NCBI GenBank assembly: GCA_045641345.1
Contig: JAZUGR010000024.1
Coordinates: forward strand, 1 to 64,000
DNA: 64,000 bases
Direction: 5' to 3'
Source of the DNA: Cacconaster sp045641345
GTDB lineage: Bacteria; Bacteroidota; Bacteroidia; Bacteroidales; UBA932
Of the stretch, positions 1 to 7,832 are shown piece by piece (the first letter of the stretch is position 1; the number at the start of each line of letters is the position of its first letter). The translations under genes were made by a program, and so were the position numbers. A model generated the notes under the pieces. The model ran no database searches. It was not told where the DNA came from and saw only the letters and a program-made list of their open reading frames with translations.

Positions 1-965
1 TAGTACAAATTCCTCTTAGTCTCTCCAAAGTTGTAATACGTAGTCACCAAGTCGCTTTTAACGAGCGCCTTCAGCATATCGCTGAGTGTTCCACCTTCCG
101 TTATTCCGGTTTTCTCCGAGATCTGAGGCCTTGTGGCGCCATATCTTAATGACGACAGGTATTCTACAATCTTTCTGTAGTTCTTGTTGTCAGCAAAAAG
201 AGAAGTGAACAAACGGTCATATTCGGAAACCAGGAAGCCACCCTCACTGAAGAAAACCGCATCAATATTTTCCGCCAGCGACCTCCCGGGCTCAAAGAAG
301 GACATATAGTATGCCACTCCCCCCATCATCATATAGGTCTGCACGATATCATATCGGTCCATGGTGACATTCCTGGACTCAAGATAACGCTGCGTCTCAT
401 CCAATGTGAATGGATGCATATGCATTTCACGGTTTGTCCTGCCATATAAGCCCCCTTTATTATTGATGAGCTTATGCAGCATCCAGGTAGTAGCACTACC
501 ACAGACAATCAGCAATAGATTATGCTTTCCACAGCCCCAATCATTCCAGAAGTGTTCAAATGCCGACATAAAGCCGGACCTGGGAGTATCAAGCCATGGC
601 ATTTCATCAATGAAAACCACCATCTTCTTTTTGGAACGTTTCTTACTTAGGAAATCCTCCAACTTATGAAATGCATCAAACCAATCCTTGAGTGGCCCAT
701 CCAGTCTGGCACCATATTTTTCCATGGAATGAGCAAATTCATTCAGCTGTATCCTATAAAGGAGTTTATCGTCTTTATCCTTGAACTCCAATGGTGATAC
801 TGCCGTATGCTTAAAGGCAAAGTTGTCATCAAAATACTCACGGATAAGAAAAGTCTTTCCTATTCTCCTTCTTCCATAAACGGTCAACAGCTGAGACGTC
901 GGCTCCGTCAAAAGCCTGTCAAGCATCGCCTGCTCTTTTTCTCTGGCTATAATAAGTGATTTCAT
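1..965 (-). CDS. AAA ATPase (ATP_bin/DUF234 type), 3' part outside window
   Basis: 321 codons are visible and the frame is still open at the window edge, so the C-terminus is missing. Near the N-terminus is a Walker A loop, VYGRRRIGKTFLIREY, and around residue 125 a Walker B strand, MVVFIDEMPW. The later part, rich in RYGATRPQISEKTG, looks like the winged-helix segment found in the archaeal-type ATPase family that is amplified in Bacteroidales genomes. The biological role of that family is unknown; a link to mobile or toxin-like cassettes has been suggested. The gene is clearly richer in A and T than the genes from 1.3 kb onward, which suggests acquisition by transfer. The start ATG at 965 follows a good promoter candidate at 987-1018. 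Confidence 0.85.
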   Translation of the reverse strand, partial: MKSLIIAREKEQAMLDRLLTEPTSQLLTVYGRRRIGKTFLIREYFDDNFAFKHTAVSPLEFKDKDDKLLYRIQLNEFAHSMEKYGARLDGPLKDWFDAFHKLEDFLSKKRSKKKMVVFIDEMPWLDTPRSGFMSAFEHFWNDWGCGKHNLLLIVCGSATTWMLHKLINNKGGLYGRTNREMHMHPFTLDETQRYLESRNVTMDRYDIVQTYMMMGGVAYYMSFFEPGRSLAENIDAVFFSEGGFLVSEYDRLFTSLFADNKNYRKIVEYLSSLRYGATRPQISEKTGITEGGTLSDMLKALVKSDLVTTYYNFGETKRNLY

Positions 966-975
966 ATCTAAATAA

Positions 976-1214
976 TTATTCAGCCGCGAATATATCAAAA
1001 TTGGCATTAACGGCCAAATAATTCCATGCGAATTCCACCATGTAAGCATAATCTGCCGCTGCTAGGAAACTTACATCATTAGCGGTGTCTTTCCCTGAAA
1101 AAAGTTGACTCGCGCGCGGATTTTCCAGCTGGCAATCACTTGCCAGCCGCCTTGTTTCCGCTTGTCCCTTTGGGCAGGCGCACCGGAAGGCGCAGCGCCG
1201 GGGAGCGGCGCTCC
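976..1214. repeat. Hairpin-rich segment, possible mobile-element flank
   Basis: Several short perfect inverted repeats stand in a row: 1128-1147 (8-bp arms GCTGGCAA/TTGCCAGC, 4-nt loop), 1189-1199 (GGCGC-A-GCGCC) and 1202-1214 (GGAGC-GGC-GCTCC). On the minus strand a frame stays open from above 1150 down to the TAA at 976 with no start or recognisable domain, so it may be noncoding or the tail of a lost gene. The segment lies exactly where base composition shifts from GC-rich core genes to the AT-richer ATPase. I infer, but cannot prove, that it belongs to the element that carried the ATPase. No insertion-sequence transposase is seen. Confidence 0.35.
987..1018 (-). promoter_or_regulatory. 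Bacteroidetes-type promoter for the AAA ATPase gene
   Basis: On the minus strand there is TTTG (1018-1015), a 20-nt spacer and TATATTCG (994-987), one base off the TAnnTTTG consensus. It lies about 22 nt before the ATPase start codon. Confidence 0.5.
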
Positions 1215-1294
1215 TCGAAGCCGGTTTCGGGATTCACTCCAGAGTGCTCCCCGAAGACGTCCCTGTATTTCTTTTCGAGATAATTGTCGGCCAT
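1136..1294 (-). CDS. Small MADNYLE-type protein, 52 aa
   Basis: The predicted protein begins MADNYLEKKYRDVFG, is charged, has no membrane segment and ends with a lysine-rich tail. Very small proteins with this opening are common in Bacteroidetes and are often labelled 'dehydrogenase' without a functional basis. The start ATG at 1294 is one base after the radA stop codon, so the two genes are very probably co-transcribed and translationally coupled. The stop codon lies in the loop of a perfect 8-bp hairpin (1128-1147), and the last third of the gene runs through the hairpin-rich segment, so its C-terminus may have been rewritten by an insertion. Function unknown. Confidence 0.6.
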   Translation of the reverse strand: MADNYLEKKYRDVFGEHSGVNPETGFEERRSPALRLPVRLPKGTSGNKAAGK

Positions 1295-1295
1295 C

Positions 1296-2681
1296 TTACT
1301 GGAACAGCTTGCGGCACAGGGCCGGAATGTCGGGCACCGCCACTATGCGGATATCTCCGCTGCGGGGCTTGATTGCCTCCGCACGGTTGAACGACGAAAT
1401 ATATATCTCCTCGAAGCCCAGTTTGCAGGCCTCCGCGATGCGGCGCTCCACCTGCGCCACGGGGCGTATCTCCCCGCTCAGACCCACCTCCGCGGCAAAG
1501 CACGCCTTGGGAGGGATGAACAGGTCGAAATTCGACGAGAGTATGGATGCCACTATCGCCAGGTCGCAGGCCGGGTCGGCGATGCGCAGGCCGCCGGCAA
1601 CGTTGAGGAACACGTCCTTGGCGGCCAGCTTGAAGCCGGCGCGCTTCTCGAGCACGGCGAGCAGCATATTGAGGCGGCGGGTGTCGAAACCGGTGGCCGA
1701 GCGCTGCGGAGTGCCGTATGCCGCAGTGCTCACCAGGGCCTGTATCTCCACCAGGAAGGGGCGCGTGCCGTCGATCATAGCGCTCACGGCGACCCCGCTC
1801 AGGTTGTCCTGATGCATCGGGATGAGAATCTCCGAGGGGTTCGAGACCTCCCTCAGCCCGGATGCGGTCATCTCGAACACGGCGAGTTCGTCGGTGCTGC
1901 CGAAGCGGTTCTTGATGCTGCGCAGGATACGGTACGAGCCCTTGGTCTCCCCCTCGAAAAGGAGCACGACATCAACTATATGCTCGAGTATCTTGGGGCC
2001 CGCTATTATGCCGTCCTTGGTGATATGGCCTATCACTATCACGGGCGTGGAGGTCTCCTTGGCATAGCGGAGCAGCGCCGCGGCGCATTCCCTCACCTGC
2101 GACACGCTCCCGGGCGAAGATTCAACCGAATTGCTGTAGATTGTCTGTATCGAATCGACTATAAGGAGCCGCGGCTTCACCTCCCTCGCGGCATCGAGGA
2201 TGTTCTCGAGCAGCGTTTCGCTCATCACGAAGCATTGCTCCGCCTCGCCGCCGAGGCGGTTGGCGCGCAGCTTGATCTGCTTTGCACTCTCCTCACCCGA
2301 CACATAGAGGGTCTTGAGCCCCTTGCAATGAAGGGGAATCTGAAGCGAGAGGGTGGACTTGCCTATGCCCGGCTCTCCACCTATGAGCACCATCGACCCG
2401 TCGACGACGCCCCCTCCGAGAATGCGGTCGAGCTCGCCGTTGCCTATCGAGAAGCGGTTTTCGTCTGAGAAATTCACCTCACCCAGCGGCTCGGGGCGGG
2501 AGTTCTCCGCAGAGATATACCCCCTGCCGCTTCCGGTGGCTGCGGCGCTCCGCTTCGGGGCCCTGGGCTCCTCCACCATAGTGTTCCATTCTCCGCACGC
2601 GGGGCAGCGCCCCATCCACTTCGGGCTCTCAGCCCCGCAGGAGGTGCAGTACCACACCGTTTTCGTTTTGCTCCCCGTCAT
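1296..2681 (-). CDS. radA: DNA repair protein RadA (Sms)
   Basis: The 461-aa protein has the complete RadA layout. A four-cysteine zinc finger (C12, C15, C26, C29) opens the protein, a RecA-type ATPase with Walker A GGEPGIGKST follows, then the RadA-specific KNRFGSTDE motif, and a Lon-protease-like C-terminal domain closes it. RadA promotes branch migration during recombination and helps process stalled forks in the cytoplasm. It is the seventh gene of a minus-strand run that starts at 6404, following the HATPase gene by 3 nt, so it shares a transcript with hydrogenase-associated signalling genes. Length and motifs are normal for the family. Confidence 0.97.
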   Translation of the reverse strand: MTGSKTKTVWYCTSCGAESPKWMGRCPACGEWNTMVEEPRAPKRSAAATGSGRGYISAENSRPEPLGEVNFSDENRFSIGNGELDRILGGGVVDGSMVLIGGEPGIGKSTLSLQIPLHCKGLKTLYVSGEESAKQIKLRANRLGGEAEQCFVMSETLLENILDAAREVKPRLLIVDSIQTIYSNSVESSPGSVSQVRECAAALLRYAKETSTPVIVIGHITKDGIIAGPKILEHIVDVVLLFEGETKGSYRILRSIKNRFGSTDELAVFEMTASGLREVSNPSEILIPMHQDNLSGVAVSAMIDGTRPFLVEIQALVSTAAYGTPQRSATGFDTRRLNMLLAVLEKRAGFKLAAKDVFLNVAGGLRIADPACDLAIVASILSSNFDLFIPPKACFAAEVGLSGEIRPVAQVERRIAEACKLGFEEIYISSFNRAEAIKPRSGDIRIVAVPDIPALCRKLFQ

Positions 2682-2684
2682 CCT

Positions 2685-3218
2685 CTATGCTCCTATATTT
2701 TCGTGAATCAATTCAGTGATGCTCCTGATTATCTCATAATTGTTGAGGCTCATCCCCTCGAACACCTCCTTGACCTCGGCGGTACTCAACTCGAAAGCGC
2801 CCCCGTCGGTTATGTACCGGATTATGAAATTGATGTCGGGATACTGGCAGATGAAGTTGGCAAAGCAGCCAGACAGGTCGCCCTTGGGCTGGAGGTCGAT
2901 ATGCGAGCGCCTGTAGGAGGCGTAGATTTCGGTGCCCTCACCCACCTTCGACTTGAGATGGAAATCCCCGTCACAAAGCATCGCGTGGAATTTGAGCAGC
3001 GCTATCCCCATCCCTATCTTGCGCTCCTTGCGGCACGAGTAGAACTTTTCGCCGATGGCGTCGATCATCTCCTGAGGCATTCCGCAGCCGTTGTCGACAA
3101 TCTTGATCGACAGGAGGTCTCTCTCCTCGCTGTCTTCCATTTCTATGGTTATCTGCGAAGCGCCGGCGCGTATGGAGTTGTGCGTGATGTCGATTATGTG
3201 CAGGTCAAGACTCTTCAT
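2685..3218 (-). CDS. HATPase-fold ATP-binding protein of hydrogenase cluster
   Basis: The 177-aa protein carries a GHKL ATPase domain: an N-box-like segment (HIIDITHNSIRAGA), the G1 box VDNGCGMP and a glycine-rich MGIALLKF lid. It lacks a histidine phosphoacceptor domain, a sensor domain and membrane segments, so it is not a complete sensor kinase. Related stand-alone ATP-binding proteins sit beside NADH-linked [FeFe] hydrogenases in Clostridia and Thermotogae. It lies 4 nt after the PHP gene and 3 nt before radA. I infer a regulatory or protein-kinase role within the hydrogenase signalling module; the substrate is unknown. Confidence 0.8.
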   Translation of the reverse strand: MKSLDLHIIDITHNSIRAGASQITIEMEDSEERDLLSIKIVDNGCGMPQEMIDAIGEKFYSCRKERKIGMGIALLKFHAMLCDGDFHLKSKVGEGTEIYASYRRSHIDLQPKGDLSGCFANFICQYPDINFIIRYITDGGAFELSTAEVKEVFEGMSLNNYEIIRSITELIHENIGA

Positions 3219-3222
3219 TCCG

Positions 3223-3957
3223 TTACAATATTATGGGCTCTCCCTGATGGAGGGCATACCTGAAATTCTCGAAACTGAACTCCGGCATTTCCAGCACACT
3301 GAAAATCTTGCCTATGTCGGGCACATAGTGGGCATCGGAGCTCTGTATAAAGTTGAAATCGCTGAACCAGGGGCACTCATCAAAGAACTTGTAGTTGCCC
3401 TGACGGCACCAGTAACTCAGCTCCAGGGCATGGAACTTGAGGTGGTCGGGCACGAAACCCAGCTGCGAACTGATGCTGAAGGTGGGCCTGTCGACGTGGG
3501 CCGGAATGAATATCCCACCCAGTTCGTACACTTTTTTCTGAAGCTCCTCCATAGGGAGGTCGAGGGCGTTGATAAGGAGGTGCGGCACCATATCGAGCAC
3601 GTTCTCGTTCTCGTCCACCACGAGCTGATAGCCGAACTTGTCCTCGTCGTTGGGAAAGAATATCACCTTCGAGTCGAGGAATGCCTGGAACTCGGCCAGG
3701 GTGCGCTCGTCGGGCATAAAGCCGAGGCAGTGCACCTCCTCCCTGGTGGTGACTTCGGCCCCCATCAGCACGTGGACCCCCTCCCTTTCGCCGACCTTGC
3801 GCGTGACGGCCGCATTGAGGGTGCTGTTGTGGTCGGTTATGCCGATTATGCCGAGCCCCCGCTCCTTGGCCGTCCTGACGATGGCCGCGGGACTCATATC
3901 GATGTCGCCGCAGGGCGAAAGCACCGAATGGATATGCATATCGGCATTGAACTTCAT
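3223..3957 (-). CDS. PHP-domain phosphoesterase
   Basis: From ATG 3957 the product is 244 aa and begins MKFNADMHIHSVLSPCGDID, which holds the HxH metal-binding motif of PHP phosphoesterases. Further metal ligands are in GITDHNST, FIPAHVDR and the C-terminal SSDAHY. An in-frame extension upstream has atypical composition and overlaps the previous gene, so this start is preferred. PHP proteins hydrolyse phosphate esters with two or three metal ions. In hydrogenase clusters of anaerobes a PHP gene regularly accompanies DRTGG and HATPase genes; what it hydrolyses there is unknown. It starts 11 nt after the second DRTGG gene. Confidence 0.88.
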   Translation of the reverse strand: MKFNADMHIHSVLSPCGDIDMSPAAIVRTAKERGLGIIGITDHNSTLNAAVTRKVGEREGVHVLMGAEVTTREEVHCLGFMPDERTLAEFQAFLDSKVIFFPNDEDKFGYQLVVDENENVLDMVPHLLINALDLPMEELQKKVYELGGIFIPAHVDRPTFSISSQLGFVPDHLKFHALELSYWCRQGNYKFFDECPWFSDFNFIQSSDAHYVPDIGKIFSVLEMPEFSFENFRYALHQGEPIIL

Positions 3958-3968
3958 TGCCGGGGAGG

Positions 3969-4298
3969 CTATTTTATGAGTTCGTACAGCTTGCCGCACA
4001 CTGTGAAGGTGGGCTCCGAGCTTACGAGTATGCAGATCCCCTCCTCCTTTGCGTGCTCCATCATATCGTCGTCGGGGACGCCGCCGCGGACTATGATGAT
4101 TGCGGGGATATCCTTGAGCGATGCGATTGCCGTGACATTCTTGTGGGTCTGCATCGTTATCCATATCTGCCCGCTGCGGGCATTGCCCATCACGTCGCTG
4201 AGCAGGTCGGACGAATAGGCCCCCTTTATTTCGGCATCGAGATTGGCCTCGTTGAGGCACTTGAGATCGAGTTTTTCGATTATTTCCTTTACTTTCAT
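3969..4298 (-). CDS. DRTGG-domain protein (second copy)
   Basis: The 109-aa protein from ATG 4298 is a single DRTGG domain, with a conserved centre reading SSDLLSDVMGNA followed by a Rossmann-like half containing IPAIIIVRGGVPDD. DRTGG domains occur in phosphotransacetylase and CBS-domain proteins and are thought to have a regulatory, ligand-binding role. The protein is a paralogue of the product at 6060-6404; both share (S/C)SDL(L/M)SDV and the opening MKxKEI. A longer in-frame start exists at 4361 but lies inside the upstream gene. It lies between the hydrogenase-like sensor gene and the PHP gene. Confidence 0.82.
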   Translation of the reverse strand: MKVKEIIEKLDLKCLNEANLDAEIKGAYSSDLLSDVMGNARSGQIWITMQTHKNVTAIASLKDIPAIIIVRGGVPDDDMMEHAKEEGICILVSSEPTFTVCGKLYELIK

Positions 4299-4308
4299 AT
4301 CCGTTTGA

Positions 4309-5628
4309 TTATTTGTCCTTGTTTTCCAGTATAACGTCGCCCCACACTTTTCTGACAGCATCCATATCGCCCTTGCGGAAGATGCACTGCCCTATGCACC
4401 CCTCGCCCCTTACCACGTCCTCTGCCAGAGCCGAGCACGAAGGGGCCCCGCATACCGAGCAGTTGATGCCGGGCAGCGATTTTTCGAGATTCTTCATCTC
4501 TTCGGCCATCTTGAAGGCGGTGCCGTAATTGTCGTCGAGCTTGTAGAGCGAGCGGGGCTTTATTTCGGGAATCACCATCTGCTCGGCAATCTGCTGCGAG
4601 AACTCCGAATCATCGTACGAAGTGTCGGACTTGTCGCGGTGGAGCCGCTCGAGCAGTTTTGCCCTTTCCTCCATCCTCCTGCGCGCCACGAACCTGTTGT
4701 TGGTGGTAAGCACGCCCCCCACACACCCCTGGTCGCAGATTCTCACCTCCACGAAGCCGGGTACGTCAATGGCCTCGTCTTCGAGCTTTTCAAGAAACTC
4801 TATCACGTTGCGCAGCCCGTCGACAGCATAGGGGGACCCTGAGAAGTTGGCCGCCTCGCCGCCGGAAAGAGGCCACCGCACGTCGCTCGGGGTGAGCGCG
4901 TGATTGATGGTGACGGCATCCGTGTCCTTGTTGGAGAGCATCAGCTTGACTTTGTTGTAGAGGAAGTCCATATTTATAACCCCCGCTATGCAGGTGTCCT
5001 GATTGCTGACAGGGCTCTTTACGGAGGCTATCTTGGCGGCACACGGGGTGACGTAGAAGATGCCTATCGATTCGCGGCGGGCCCCCTCGTCCATCAGTTG
5101 CTTTATCACCACGCGCGCCGAAGCGTCGAGAGGGGATTTCAGCTTGATTATGTTGTCCACAAGCGAAGGGAAGCGCACCTGTATCAGGCGGATGACCGCC
5201 GGGCAGTAGGGCGAGATGAAGGTGCGGATGTCGGGGTGGGCCGCCATATATTCCCTGTAGAGCTTCGCGACGAACTCCACGCTGTGCTCCACCTCGTATA
5301 TGTGCGTGAAGCCCAGCTTGTGCAGGCACGAATATATCTCCTTGGTCTTGTACTTGCCGTCGAACTGCCCGATGAAGGTGGCCGGCACCAGGGCCACCCT
5401 GTAGCCGTAATTGTCTATCAGCTGGAAGTCGTCCTGCTTGATGTAGATGGCCTTGGGAGGGCACGCTTTGATGCATTCGCCGCAATCGACGCACTTGTTG
5501 TCCTGCAGCACGGCCTTGCCCCCGCGGATGCGGATGGCCCCGGTAGGGCAGATACGCATGCAGGCGGTGCATCCCGAGCAGAGATAGTCGTTGACTTTCA
5601 GGGCGTGGCGGAAGTACGAAGTCTCCAT
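4309..5628 (-). CDS. [FeFe]-hydrogenase-like sensor protein (HydS-like, degenerate H-cluster pocket)
   Basis: The 439-aa protein has two [4Fe-4S] ferredoxin motifs (C17/20/23/27 and C46/49/52/56), an iron-hydrogenase large-subunit domain, and a C-terminal four-cysteine FeS domain (C390, C393, C398, C411). The H-cluster motifs are altered. Motif 1 is SPYCP instead of TSCCP, so the proton-relay cysteine is Tyr141 while cubane ligand C142 stays. Motif 2 is TPCAAK (C196) with Met replaced by Thr. Motif 3 is RICDQGC (C298, C302) with Met replaced by Arg. All four cubane cysteines are thus kept but catalytic residues are changed. There is no PAS domain. This fits a putative sensory hydrogenase rather than a catalytic one. 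It lies 2 nt after the RsbW-like gene. Confidence 0.85.
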   Translation of the reverse strand: METSYFRHALKVNDYLCSGCTACMRICPTGAIRIRGGKAVLQDNKCVDCGECIKACPPKAIYIKQDDFQLIDNYGYRVALVPATFIGQFDGKYKTKEIYSCLHKLGFTHIYEVEHSVEFVAKLYREYMAAHPDIRTFISPYCPAVIRLIQVRFPSLVDNIIKLKSPLDASARVVIKQLMDEGARRESIGIFYVTPCAAKIASVKSPVSNQDTCIAGVINMDFLYNKVKLMLSNKDTDAVTINHALTPSDVRWPLSGGEAANFSGSPYAVDGLRNVIEFLEKLEDEAIDVPGFVEVRICDQGCVGGVLTTNNRFVARRRMEERAKLLERLHRDKSDTSYDDSEFSQQIAEQMVIPEIKPRSLYKLDDNYGTAFKMAEEMKNLEKSLPGINCSVCGAPSCSALAEDVVRGEGCIGQCIFRKGDMDAVRKVWGDVILENKDK

Positions 5629-5630
5629 AA

Positions 5631-6047
5631 TCAGTTGTTTAGATATACTGTCATTGTCAATGTGGTGCCGACACCGATTTCGGTATCTATCTTGAGGTCG
5701 TCGGTATTCTTTTTGATGTTGGGCAGGCCCATTCCGGCGCCGTATCCCATTTCGCGCACCTTGGCCGAGGCGGTGGAATAACCCTCCTGCATTGCAAGGT
5801 CGATATTGGGGATTCCGGGGCCCTGGTCGGCAACGACCATCACGATTTTTTCGCCGTCGATGTCTATTTCTATCGTGCCGCCGTAGGCGTGCGCCACAGC
5901 ATTGATTTCAGCCTCGAAAAGGGCCACCACTGTTCTCTTGATGTTGACAGGGTCCACCCCGAGTTGCTTGAGGGTGCGTTTGACACTGCTCGAAGCCTGC
6001 CCGGCCTCGGTGAAATTACCTCTTTCGATGTTGAACGAATAATGCAT
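5631..6047 (-). CDS. RsbW-like anti-sigma factor / serine kinase ATPase
   Basis: The 138-aa protein is a stand-alone GHKL ATPase of the RsbW/SpoIIAB type. It shows the N-box FEAEINAVAHA, the G1 box VADQGPGIPN and the G2 region MGYGAGMGLPNIKK. Family members phosphorylate anti-sigma-factor antagonists or other proteins on serine or threonine in the cytoplasm. Copies occur beside [FeFe]-hydrogenase genes in clostridia, where targets are not established. Here it lies between the first DRTGG gene and the hydrogenase-like sensor gene, which suggests that the sensor's state controls kinase activity. No partner STAS protein or sigma factor is encoded nearby. Confidence 0.85.
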   Translation of the reverse strand: MHYSFNIERGNFTEAGQASSSVKRTLKQLGVDPVNIKRTVVALFEAEINAVAHAYGGTIEIDIDGEKIVMVVADQGPGIPNIDLAMQEGYSTASAKVREMGYGAGMGLPNIKKNTDDLKIDTEIGVGTTLTMTVYLNN

Positions 6048-6059
6048 GGCTGGTTTGTT

Positions 6060-6404
6060 TTAGTATAAAGGTTTGAGCCCGGCCGAGGCCAGGATGGCGC
6101 ATATTCTGAAAAGGGAGAACTTGGATTTGATTATGGTTATGCCGCTCTCCTGGGCAAGGTCGAGCATTTCCTCGTCGGGCTGCTTGCCGCGGCCGATGAG
6201 AACCACGCTGAGGTCGGCCATTTCGGCGGTGCGCATTGTCTGGATATTGCAAAGCCCCGTGAGGAGTATGGTGTTCTCGAGCGAATATCTGAGCACGTCG
6301 CTCATCAGGTCGGAGCAGAACGCCGTGGTCATTTCGTACTCTTCGTTGTCCTTGCTGCCGACGACCTCCCCTTCGACAAGTTCTGCGATTTCTTTAATCT
6401 TCAT
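6060..6404 (-). CDS. DRTGG-domain protein (first copy)
   Basis: The 114-aa product is a single DRTGG domain (core FCSDLMSDVLRYS, second half LSVVLIGRGKQPDEE). It is the first gene of the minus-strand signalling operon and is paralogous to the product at 3969-4298. The start ATG at 6404 follows a TAAGTTTG element at 6444-6437. The domain is thought to bind a small ligand or act as a regulatory partner. Two diverged copies flanking the RsbW-like kinase and the hydrogenase-like sensor suggest a heteromeric complex, which is inference. Confidence 0.8.
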   Translation of the reverse strand: MKIKEIAELVEGEVVGSKDNEEYEMTTAFCSDLMSDVLRYSLENTILLTGLCNIQTMRTAEMADLSVVLIGRGKQPDEEMLDLAQESGITIIKSKFSLFRICAILASAGLKPLY

Positions 6405-6436
6405 ATCGATAATTGGTAAATGTTGTCCTTCTTCTG

Positions 6437-6444
6437 CAAACTTA
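6437..6444 (-). promoter_or_regulatory. -7 element of the signalling operon promoter
   Basis: TAAGTTTG on the minus strand matches the Bacteroidetes -7 consensus TAnnTTTG exactly and lies 33 nt before the first start codon. No clear TTTG is found 19-21 nt upstream, so only half of the promoter is supported. Confidence 0.45.
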
Positions 6445-6491
6445 CATAAAATTTTGCGTATAATTGCATATCAATCTTTAACGCTGAACCA

Positions 6492-7799
6492 ATGAAAAGG
6501 ACACTTGCGACTCTGGCGCTGCTTATAATCACGACCGGCGCCTTTGCGTGCACGTCGGTTATCATAACCGGCAAGGCCACCAGGGACGGCCGTCCCCTGA
6601 TATGGAAAAACACCGACGGCGGGCAACACTTCTGCTCACAGAGAATCACCTACAACGACAAGGGCAAATACGCCTGGGCCGGTCTTGCACACGACGGCGA
6701 GCCCACCGCAGCCTGGTTCGGAGCCAACGAAAAGGGATTTGTGATAATGAACACCTCGTCGTCGAACCTCATCACCAACCCCAGGGATTCCAAGAAAAAG
6801 AACAACGGCATCCTTATGAAGAGGGCGCTCGACATCTGCATCACGGTTCAGGATTTCGTGAATATGCTCGATACCGTAACCCTCGGCAACAAGTATGCAT
6901 CCTCGCACTACGGCATAATCGACGCCCAGGGCGGAGCCGCATACGTGGAGGTGAAATACGACGGCAAGATGCAGTACTGGGTTTACGACGTCAACAACCC
7001 AAGCCTGGCGCCCGACGGCTATATGATATACACCAACTGGTCGAAGAACGGAGTTGAGGATATGGGTGGCGGGTATATCCGCTACGAGTCGGCAAGCAAG
7101 ATTTTCGCCGAAGGCCTCCCCGGCAAGGAATTCTCCCCCCGCTGGATTTTCGACCACTGCTCGAGAAGCTACTACAACTCCCTCACCGGAGTTGACTACC
7201 GCGCACTGGTTGACGCCGGCATAGATCCTGGCACCGGATTCATCCCCGACTCGGACTACATCCCCAGGATCACCACCTATGTATCCACTGTGGCCCAGGG
7301 CGTTAAGAAGGGCGAGGATCCCCTTCTCACCACACTCTGGACAGCGCTCGGATATCCTCCCACATCGGTTGCAATCCCCTTCTGGGTAGCCGGCGGAATG
7401 GAGGGCCTCAATATGCTCATCCGCGGCAACGACAACAATCACAACAGCCTGGCAATCGGCGAGAACAACTCCATCATCTGCGACCTCTCGCTCAAGCTCA
7501 AGACCCAGGTCTTCCCGATAGTGCGCGGCCACGGCCCGGGCTACCTCAACTTCTCCCTCCTCTACAACACCAAGGGTACGGGCTACATCCAGCAGCTCTC
7601 TCCGGTGGAGGAGGCGATCTACCAAATGGGCTGCGAGCAGCTTGAAAAGTGGAGAGCCAAGGGCAGGATAAACAAGAACGAGCTTGCCGATCTCAACAGC
7701 CGTATCGTTGAAACGGTTTACGCCGCCGAAGTTTATCAGAACATCCCCTGGACCTACAGGTTCGGCAAACTGGGCAAGAAAGGCGAGGCGAACCAATAG
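6492..7799 (+). CDS. Secreted N-terminal-nucleophile hydrolase (C69/C45-like)
   Basis: The 435-aa protein begins with a signal peptide (MKRTLATLALLIITTGAFA) directly followed by CTSVIITG. A cysteine just after the cleavage site is the expected nucleophile of Ntn hydrolases of the penicillin V acylase, acyl-CoA:isopenicillin acyltransferase and dipeptidase C69 type. The next segment GRPLIWKNTDGG and the later GFVIMNTSSSN fit that fold. It would cut an amide bond in a small molecule or peptide outside the cytoplasm; the substrate is not evident. It interrupts two minus-strand hydrogenase-related operons and is closed by a strong terminator at 7833-7901. Confidence 0.8.
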   Translation: MKRTLATLALLIITTGAFACTSVIITGKATRDGRPLIWKNTDGGQHFCSQRITYNDKGKYAWAGLAHDGEPTAAWFGANEKGFVIMNTSSSNLITNPRDSKKKNNGILMKRALDICITVQDFVNMLDTVTLGNKYASSHYGIIDAQGGAAYVEVKYDGKMQYWVYDVNNPSLAPDGYMIYTNWSKNGVEDMGGGYIRYESASKIFAEGLPGKEFSPRWIFDHCSRSYYNSLTGVDYRALVDAGIDPGTGFIPDSDYIPRITTYVSTVAQGVKKGEDPLLTTLWTALGYPPTSVAIPFWVAGGMEGLNMLIRGNDNNHNSLAIGENNSIICDLSLKLKTQVFPIVRGHGPGYLNFSLLYNTKGTGYIQQLSPVEEAIYQMGCEQLEKWRAKGRINKNELADLNSRIVETVYAAEVYQNIPWTYRFGKLGKKGEANQ

Positions 7800-7832
7800 G
7801 CCCGCCCGGCATCAACTGCACGAAAAAATATT

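Noticed and set aside
1284..2468. A 394-codon open frame opposite radA
   Set aside because: Antisense shadow of a gene with complete RadA motifs.
3957..4260. An upstream extension of the PHP protein to 345 residues
   Set aside because: The added 101 residues are Arg- and Pro-rich, overlap the DRTGG gene and have no similarity to PHP proteins; the HxH motif begins just after ATG 3957.
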